This document shows positions 13,337 through 17,181 of a stretch of DNA of 17,181 nucleotides, one piece after another. The notes under the pieces were generated by a model. That model did no database searches. It saw nothing but the letters and a program-made list of their open reading frames with translations, and was not told the origin of the DNA. The position numbers and the translations under genes are program-made. Source of the DNA: Desulfatibacillaceae bacterium (lineage in GTDB: Bacteria; Desulfobacterota; Desulfobacteria; Desulfobacterales; Desulfatibacillaceae); NCBI GenBank assembly GCA_030018745.1, contig JASEHB010000009.1, positions 1 through 17,181 of the forward strand, in the 5' to 3' direction. Every line of letters begins with the position of its first letter. Positions within the stretch are counted from its first letter, which is position 1.

Positions 13337-13666
13337 CTATTCCGCCAGAATGACCGTTATGTGGCTGGTCCGCTTCAGAATCCGGTTGGCCCGGCCTTGA
13401 GCCCTTGGCCTCCACCTTTTAAGAGTGGGCCCCTGATCCACAAGTATGTTCTTTATCTTGAGAACATCCACATCCATGCCCCCGTTCTGCTCCGCATTGG
13501 CCACCGCGCTTTCAATGACCTTTTTGATGACAGCGGCGGGCTTTTGGGGCAGAAAGGCAAGGGCGTTAAGACCCGCCTCAACCGGGTTGCCCTTGACCAC
13601 ATCCGCCACCCGTCGCGTCTTCTGGGGCGAGACGCGAATAAACCTGGCTGTTGCTTTGAACTCCAT
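13337..13666 (-). CDS. rplV: 50S ribosomal protein L22
   Basis: 109 residues, normal length. L22 spans the large subunit, and its beta-hairpin lines the exit tunnel, where it influences stalling and macrolide binding. RFIRVSPQKTRRVADVVKG, ANAEQNGGMDVDVLKIKN and the hairpin RWRPRAQGRANRILKRTSH are present. ATG 13666 has only GGGGTG as a ribosome site. The 145-base gap before it is long for this operon position and contains a long-range repeat close to that site. Confidence 0.98.
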   Translation of the reverse strand: MEFKATARFIRVSPQKTRRVADVVKGNPVEAGLNALAFLPQKPAAVIKKVIESAVANAEQNGGMDVDVLKIKNILVDQGPTLKRWRPRAQGRANRILKRTSHITVILAE

Positions 13667-13679
13667 GTATCACCCCATG

Positions 13680-13720
13680 AAAGGACAGATCTGCCGCAAT
13701 GGCTGGCTGGATTGTCCTTT
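13680..13720 (-). promoter_or_regulatory. Inverted repeat upstream of the rplV ribosome site
   Basis: On the minus strand AAAGGACA (13720-13713) pairs perfectly with TGTCCTTT (13687-13680), closing a 25-base loop that could be shortened by an ATC/GAT pairing. The 3' arm ends just before the GGGGTG ribosome site of rplV. Such placement could affect access of ribosomes; a regulatory role is inference only. Confidence 0.35.
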
Positions 13721-13750
13721 TGCCCGTGCAGATGCCTTTGACGGCTCTGC

Positions 13751-13778
13751 CCATAAAAATGGAAAAACAGGGTTTTTC
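13751..13778 (-). repeat. Two adjacent short hairpins in the rpsS-rplV gap
   Basis: On the minus strand GAAAAAC-CCT-GTTTTTC (13778-13762) is a perfect seven-bp stem with a three-base loop, directly followed by CCAT-TTTT-ATGG (13762-13751), a second small stem whose loop is a T-run. Together they look like a weak, AU-rich terminator or attenuator, but the stem is too AT-rich for a confident call. Confidence 0.35.
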
Positions 13779-13811
13779 AATTCGCAAATACCCGGAAGCA
13801 AGCTCACGGGA

Positions 13812-14093
13812 TTAGCGTTTTCCCTTTGCCTTCCTGTCGCCAGCGTGCCCATAGAAGGTGCGCGTGGGCGAAAACTCTCCAAGCTTGTGGCCCACCATGT
13901 TTTCCGTAACAAAGACCGGAATGAACTTCTTGCCGTTATGCACGGCCAAAGTCAACCCGACCATTTCGGGAATTATGGTGGAGCGCCGCGACCATGTTTT
14001 AAGTACATGCTTGCTGCGCGTCTGCTGGGCCTGCTGCACCCTCAACAAAAGCTTTTCTTCAATGAATGGGCCTTTTTTCAATGACCGTGGCAT
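13812..14093 (-). CDS. rpsS: 30S ribosomal protein S19
   Basis: 93 residues, normal length. S19 forms a complex with S13 in the 30S head and contacts tRNA. MPRSLKKGPFIEEKLL, KTWSRRSTIIPEMVGLTLAV and the ending HKLGEFSPTRTFYGHAGDRK are the family signature. ATG 14093 has GGGAGAG upstream; rplB ends 19 bases before. The gap on the other side, to rplV, is long (145 bases) and structured. Confidence 0.99.
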   Translation of the reverse strand: MPRSLKKGPFIEEKLLLRVQQAQQTRSKHVLKTWSRRSTIIPEMVGLTLAVHNGKKFIPVFVTENMVGHKLGEFSPTRTFYGHAGDRKAKGKR

Positions 14094-14112
14094 GCTCTCT
14101 CCCGCCTTGCGC

Positions 14113-14934
14113 TTACTTGCGCTTCTTCACAATATATTTGTCGGTTCTCTTGTTCTTGCGGGTCTTGTATCCCTTGGTGGGCCAGCCCCACGGAGAGCAA
14201 GGATGCCGCCCGCCAGATGACCGCCCTTCACCACCGCCCATGGGATGATCCACAGGGTTCATGACAACTCCCCGGACGCTTGGCCTGATGCCAAGCCAGC
14301 GCTTGCGGCCGGCTTTGCCAAGGGAAAGGTTGCCGTGCTCCACATTTCCCACCTGGCCTATGGTTGCAGTGCAGGCCACCAGCACCATGCGAACCTCGCT
14401 GGAGGGCAGGCGCACCTGGGCGTACTTGCCTTCCCGGGCCACAAGCTGGGCAAAGGTTCCGGCGCTGCGGACAATCTGTCCGCCTCTTCCGGGCCTCAAC
14501 TCTATGTTGTGAATCACCGTGCCCAGCGGAATGTTGGACAAGGGCAGGGCATTGCCCGGCTTGATGTCCGCTTCAGGGCCTGACAGCACAATTTCGCCCA
14601 CATCCAGCCGGTTGGGGCATAGGATGTATCTTTTTTCGCCGTCTGCATAATGAAGCAGTGCAATGCGGGCGGAGCGGTTGGGATCGTATTCGATGGCCGC
14701 AACCTTGGCCGGAATGCCGGTCTTGTCCCGCTTGAAATCAATGATTCGGTAATGCCTCCGGCTGCCGCCGCCGCGATGACGGCAGGTGATATGCCCGTTC
14801 GCATTGCGGCCCCCTGTTTTGCGCAGGGGCTTTAAAAGGCTTTTTTCCGGTTTCTTTTGTGTAATCCCCGTTTTGTCGGCAAATTCTGCAAAGCGCCTAC
14901 CCGGAGAAGTTGGTTTTGATTTTCTGACCGCCAT
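14113..14934 (-). CDS. rplB: 50S ribosomal protein L2
   Basis: 273 residues, full length. L2 is needed for subunit joining and peptidyl transfer and is the most conserved large-subunit protein. Motifs seen: MAVRKSKPTSPGRRF, GRNANGHITCRHRGGGSRR and, near the end, VRGVVMNPVDHPMGGGEGR. The histidine matched to E. coli H229 is kept (H230), but the next conserved position, usually HPH, is M232. ATG 14934 has GGAGG seven bases upstream. rplW ends 20 bases before. Confidence 0.99.
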   Translation of the reverse strand: MAVRKSKPTSPGRRFAEFADKTGITQKKPEKSLLKPLRKTGGRNANGHITCRHRGGGSRRHYRIIDFKRDKTGIPAKVAAIEYDPNRSARIALLHYADGEKRYILCPNRLDVGEIVLSGPEADIKPGNALPLSNIPLGTVIHNIELRPGRGGQIVRSAGTFAQLVAREGKYAQVRLPSSEVRMVLVACTATIGQVGNVEHGNLSLGKAGRKRWLGIRPSVRGVVMNPVDHPMGGGEGRSSGGRHPCSPWGWPTKGYKTRKNKRTDKYIVKKRK

Positions 14935-14954
14935 TGGGTCGCCTCCTGCTGGAC

Positions 14955-15242
14955 TTACACGCCCTCAAAAAATTCTATCCGGGCTCCTGGCGCAAGCCTT
15001 ACGATTGCCTTTTTCCAGTCGCGCCGCTTGCCCAAAACCCTGCCCCGGCGCTTATTCTTGCCGGTTACGCGCATGGTTCTGACATCATCCACCTTTACCT
15101 TGAAAAGGCTTTCCACAGCGCGAGCAATTTCCACCTTGTTGGCGGTTTTGGCAACTTCAAAAGAAAGCTGATTGCTGTCTTCCTTTTGAAGGGTGCTTTT
15201 TTCCGTTACAAGGGGCCGCAGTATTATCTGATGCGCGTTCAT
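14955..15242 (-). CDS. rplW: 50S ribosomal protein L23
   Basis: 95 residues, normal length. L23 lies at the tunnel exit and is the main docking site for trigger factor and SRP. The opening NAHQIILRPLVTEKST and the middle FEVAKTANKVEIARAVESLF, then VKVDDVRTMRVTGKNKRRGR, identify it. The ATG at 15242 shares one base with the rplD stop codon (TAATG), and GGAGG lies about eight bases upstream in rplD, so the two are translationally coupled. Confidence 0.99.
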   Translation of the reverse strand: MNAHQIILRPLVTEKSTLQKEDSNQLSFEVAKTANKVEIARAVESLFKVKVDDVRTMRVTGKNKRRGRVLGKRRDWKKAIVRLAPGARIEFFEGV

Positions 15243-15862
15243 TAACCCAACCTCCCATAGACGCCTTCCACGGCGGCAGTCTCCAGCACCAGATGGTCGT
15301 GCTTGAGAATGTCGTAAACATTTAAGCCCGCCACTGGCAGAACTTTGACGCCGGGAATGTTGCGCGCTGAAAACACTGCGTTTTCAATATGATCCTTTGT
15401 TATAAAAAGCACTTTCTTCAGCCCCAGAGCCTCCAAGATTTGAGCCATGTCCTTGGTCTTCTTCCGCTCAAGGGCAAGGTCATCCAAAACCTTCAATGTT
15501 TCACCGGCCAGTTTGGATGACAGGGCCATTTTAAGCGCCAGCCTGCGGACCTTTTTGGGCACAGAGTAGTCGTAGGAGCGCGGATGAGGCCCGAAGATGA
15601 CACCGCCGCCCTTCAATAGCGGACTTTTGCGGTCACCGCGCCGGGCGCGTCCCGTTCCCTTCTGGCGGTACATTTTGACGCCGGAATAGCTCACATCTGA
15701 ACGGTTTTTAACACAGGCTGTTCCACGGCGGCGGCGGGCAAGTTGCATCACCACAACCTCGTGGAGCACACCGGGATTGATATCCACTGCGAAAATGTCG
15801 TCCCGCAGATCAATCTCGGCTATGGGCTCGCCGATTTTATTTAGAACACTGACCAATGCCAT
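15242..15862 (-). CDS. rplD: 50S ribosomal protein L4
   Basis: 206 residues. L4 has a globular part on the 50S surface and a loop that reaches the exit tunnel; in E. coli it also represses the S10 operon. The start at ATG 15862 gives MALVSVLNKIGEPIAEIDLR and is preceded by AGGGA; the frame is open 13 codons further without L4 character. The tunnel loop MYRQKGTGRARRGDRKSPLLKGGG is seen in shortened form as YRQKGTGRARRG and VIFGPHPRSY; the C-terminal fold ends VYGRLG. Confidence 0.98.
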   Translation of the reverse strand: MALVSVLNKIGEPIAEIDLRDDIFAVDINPGVLHEVVVMQLARRRRGTACVKNRSDVSYSGVKMYRQKGTGRARRGDRKSPLLKGGGVIFGPHPRSYDYSVPKKVRRLALKMALSSKLAGETLKVLDDLALERKKTKDMAQILEALGLKKVLFITKDHIENAVFSARNIPGVKVLPVAGLNVYDILKHDHLVLETAAVEGVYGRLG

Positions 15863-15900
15863 GATTTTTTTCCCTGAATGCCTTGCCAAGACACACAACA

Positions 15901-15936
15901 CGGGGCCGCCTTTATGGCTAACCCCGCGCGAAGCGC
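15901..15936 (-). repeat. Two small hairpins in the rplC-rplD gap
   Basis: On the minus strand GCGC-TTC-GCGC (15936-15926) is followed by CGGGG (15926-15922) pairing with CCCCG (15905-15901), which encloses GCC-ATAAA-GGC (15918-15908). The 83-base gap is longer than expected at this position. The structures are GC-rich and stable on paper, with no T-run after them, so termination is unlikely. Function is unknown. Confidence 0.35.
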
Positions 15937-15945
15937 CCCTGCTTT

Positions 15946-16587
15946 TTATTTTTTGCCCTTCTTGAACTTGAGCTTGCGGACTTCCACCAGCCCACGGCCA
16001 GATCCCGGAACCGCTCCCTTGAGCAATATCAGGTTCTGCTCCGGGCGGACATCAACAATTTCCAGATTCCTGGTGGTCTGACGGACATTCCCGTAATGGC
16101 CGGGCATCTTTTTGCCTTTGAGCACCTTGGAAGGCGTGGCTGATGTGCCTATGGAGCCAACCCTGCGCTTGGACATGCCGCCGTGGGTCATGCGCCCGCC
16201 GTGGAAGCCGTGGCGCTTGATGGCGCCGGCAAATCCCCGGCCCTTGGTCACACCTGCAACATCCACATGCTCACCCACAGTGAAAAGATCTGCGGTAATG
16301 GTCTGGCCAACTTCAAAATCCTGGGGATTTTCAACACCAAATTCCCGCAGAAAATAAAAGGCCTGGCCCCCGCTTTTTGCAAAGTGGCCGCCAAACGGCT
16401 TGTTGACCCGCCCGGATTTTTTCGGGGCAAATCCAAGCTGCACGGCGTCATAACCATCTGTTGCCTTTGTCTTCACCTGGGTCACCACGCAGGGCCCAAC
16501 CTCCAGCACCGTAACAGGAATGTGGTGTCCCTCGGCAGAGAAAACCCCCGACATTCCAAGTTTTTTACCCAACAATCCCTTGCTCAT
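15946..16587 (-). CDS. rplC: 50S ribosomal protein L3
   Basis: 213 residues when started at ATG 16587, giving the conserved MSKGLLGKKLGMSGVF. An upstream in-frame ATG would add ten residues (MRKTAAGYRA) but has a poorly spaced ribosome site. L3 initiates 50S assembly and reaches the peptidyl transferase centre. The family core is KGRGFAGAIKRHGFHGGRM, then MSKRRVGSIG and KVLKGKKMPGHYG. The glutamine methylated by PrmB in E. coli L3 (GQNQTPGK) is replaced by alanine (GTSATPSK). A 196-base gap precedes the gene. Confidence 0.98.
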   Translation of the reverse strand: MSKGLLGKKLGMSGVFSAEGHHIPVTVLEVGPCVVTQVKTKATDGYDAVQLGFAPKKSGRVNKPFGGHFAKSGGQAFYFLREFGVENPQDFEVGQTITADLFTVGEHVDVAGVTKGRGFAGAIKRHGFHGGRMTHGGMSKRRVGSIGTSATPSKVLKGKKMPGHYGNVRQTTRNLEIVDVRPEQNLILLKGAVPGSGRGLVEVRKLKFKKGKK

Positions 16588-16745
16588 GGCCCTGTATCCT
16601 GCTGCGGTTTTCCGCATTCAAAAAGCCATAACCTCCCCTGGAGACCTGAAACAAGGCATCCAAAACGGGGCTCTTACAGCTTGCTAATGAAGATGGGTCA
16701 CATTAACAAAGGCAAAAGCGGCCCTTGTTTCCCTGTCTTGTTTTT

Positions 16746-16776
16746 CCGGCGGAAGGCAAAGCGCCTGTCCTGCCGG
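16746..16776 (-). promoter_or_regulatory. Strong hairpin directly after rpsJ
   Basis: Seven bases past the rpsJ stop codon, on the minus strand, CCGGC (16776-16772) pairs with GCCGG (16750-16746), GGA (16770-16768) with TCC (16753-16751), and AGGC (16766-16763) with GCCT (16757-16754), around a five-base loop. That is a 12-bp stem with two single-base bulges. An A-rich stretch follows, so it is not an intrinsic terminator on this strand. It may be a processing, 3'-end protection or ribosomal-protein binding site (inference). Confidence 0.5.
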
Positions 16777-16783
16777 GGTTTGC

Positions 16784-17095
16784 TCACACCTTTATTTCAA
16801 CATCAACGCCAGGGCTTAAATCAAGCTTCATAAGAGCGTCCACCGTCTGCTGGGTAGGCTCAAGAATATCCAGAAGCCTTTTGTGCGTGCGGACCTCGAA
16901 CTGCTCCCTGGACTTTTTATCTATGTGGGGCGACCGCAACACGCAGAACTTGTTTATCCGCGTGGGCAACGGAATCGGTCCCACCACCTTGGCGCCCGTA
17001 TTCTTCGCGGTGTCCACGATGTCGGTGGCGGCCTGATCCAGAAGCTTGTGGTCATAGGCCTTTAGGCGAATGCGTATTTTCTCGTTCATCAGCAT
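16784..17095 (-). CDS. rpsJ: 30S ribosomal protein S10
   Basis: 103 residues, normal length. S10 is in the 30S head and is also the NusE transcription antitermination factor. EKIRIRLKAYDHKLLDQAA, GAKVVGPIPLPTRINKFCVL and the RSPHIDKKSREQFEVRTHKR motif cover the whole protein. ATG 17095 (AAGGA nine bases upstream) is preferred over a second ATG two codons later. It follows tuf after 30 bases, so the str and S10 gene groups are joined here. Confidence 0.99.
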   Translation of the reverse strand: MLMNEKIRIRLKAYDHKLLDQAATDIVDTAKNTGAKVVGPIPLPTRINKFCVLRSPHIDKKSREQFEVRTHKRLLDILEPTQQTVDALMKLDLSPGVDVEIKV

Positions 17096-17125
17096 ACAAT
17101 CGTATCCTTACTGCGGCAAGGCTGT

Positions 17126-17181
17126 TTACTCAATGATTTCGGACACGACACCCGCGCCCACGGTGCGGCCGCCTTCGCGAA
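17126..17181 (-). CDS. tuf: Elongation factor Tu, C-terminal end only
   Basis: The last 17 complete codons and the TAA stop of a gene whose remainder lies beyond the right edge. The residues REGGRTVGAGVVSEIIE are the nearly invariant C-terminus of EF-Tu, the GTPase that delivers aminoacyl-tRNA to the ribosome. This places the str operon (normally rpsL, rpsG, fusA, tuf) directly upstream of the S10 operon. Only the tail is visible, so nothing can be said about the rest. Confidence 0.95.
   Translation of the reverse strand, partial: REGGRTVGAGVVSEIIE

Noticed and set aside
16588..16640. A four-codon mini-frame (ATG GCT TTT TGA) directly before an upstream ATG of rplC, hinting at a leader peptide.
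   Set aside because: GGGGAGG is only two bases from its ATG, too close for efficient use, and such short frames are frequent by chance.

Overview
Every gene I can support in this window lies on the minus strand, so transcription runs from high to low coordinates. The window is one very long ribosomal-protein locus with the usual bacterial S10-spc-alpha order: the C-terminal end of tuf (right edge), then rpsJ, rplC, rplD, rplW, rplB, rpsS, rplV, rpsC, rplP, rpmC, rpsQ, rplN, rplX, rplE, rpsZ/rpsN, rpsH, rplF, rplR, rpsE, rpmD, rplO, secY, map, infA, rpmJ, rpsM, rpsK, rpsD, rpoA, rplQ. Beyond rplQ come a small glutaredoxin-like gene, a ferredoxin:thioredoxin reductase catalytic subunit gene, and the N-terminal part of an acyl-CoA synthetase gene that runs off the left edge.

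The organism is a bacterium. The secY-map-infA-rpmJ junction without adk, the zinc-type S14, S4 and L36, the FTR catalytic subunit beside a glutaredoxin-like protein, and the moderately high GC all fit an anaerobe of the Desulfobacterota (former Deltaproteobacteria). That placement is inference from gene content and protein flavour; no search was run.

Layout: 17181-16784 tuf end and rpsJ; 16783-16588 a long gap with a strong hairpin; 16587-7449 S10 and spc genes; 7444-4996 secY, map, infA, rpmJ; 4987-1701 alpha part (S13, S11, S4, RNA polymerase alpha, L17), here with unusually long, structured gaps before rpsK, rpsD and rpoA; 1700-1345 an intergenic region with a long hairpin that pairs well only as minus-strand RNA, followed by a clear promoter; 1344-764 the redox pair; 763-456 a terminator region; 455-1 the acyl-CoA synthetase.

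Most genes build the two ribosomal subunits. The others serve the same output: SecY exports nascent chains, Map trims initiator methionine, IF-1 acts in initiation, and RpoA links the supply of RNA polymerase to that of ribosomes. The redox pair looks like a separate transcription unit: its own promoter lies after the presumed end of the alpha operon and its own terminator follows it.

I found no convincing unknown protein system. The points most worth a second look are the structured leaders inside the ribosomal operon (possible autoregulatory sites), the FTR/glutaredoxin pair, and a few residue changes in L2 and L3. No tRNA, rRNA, CRISPR array, insertion sequence or plus-strand gene was seen.
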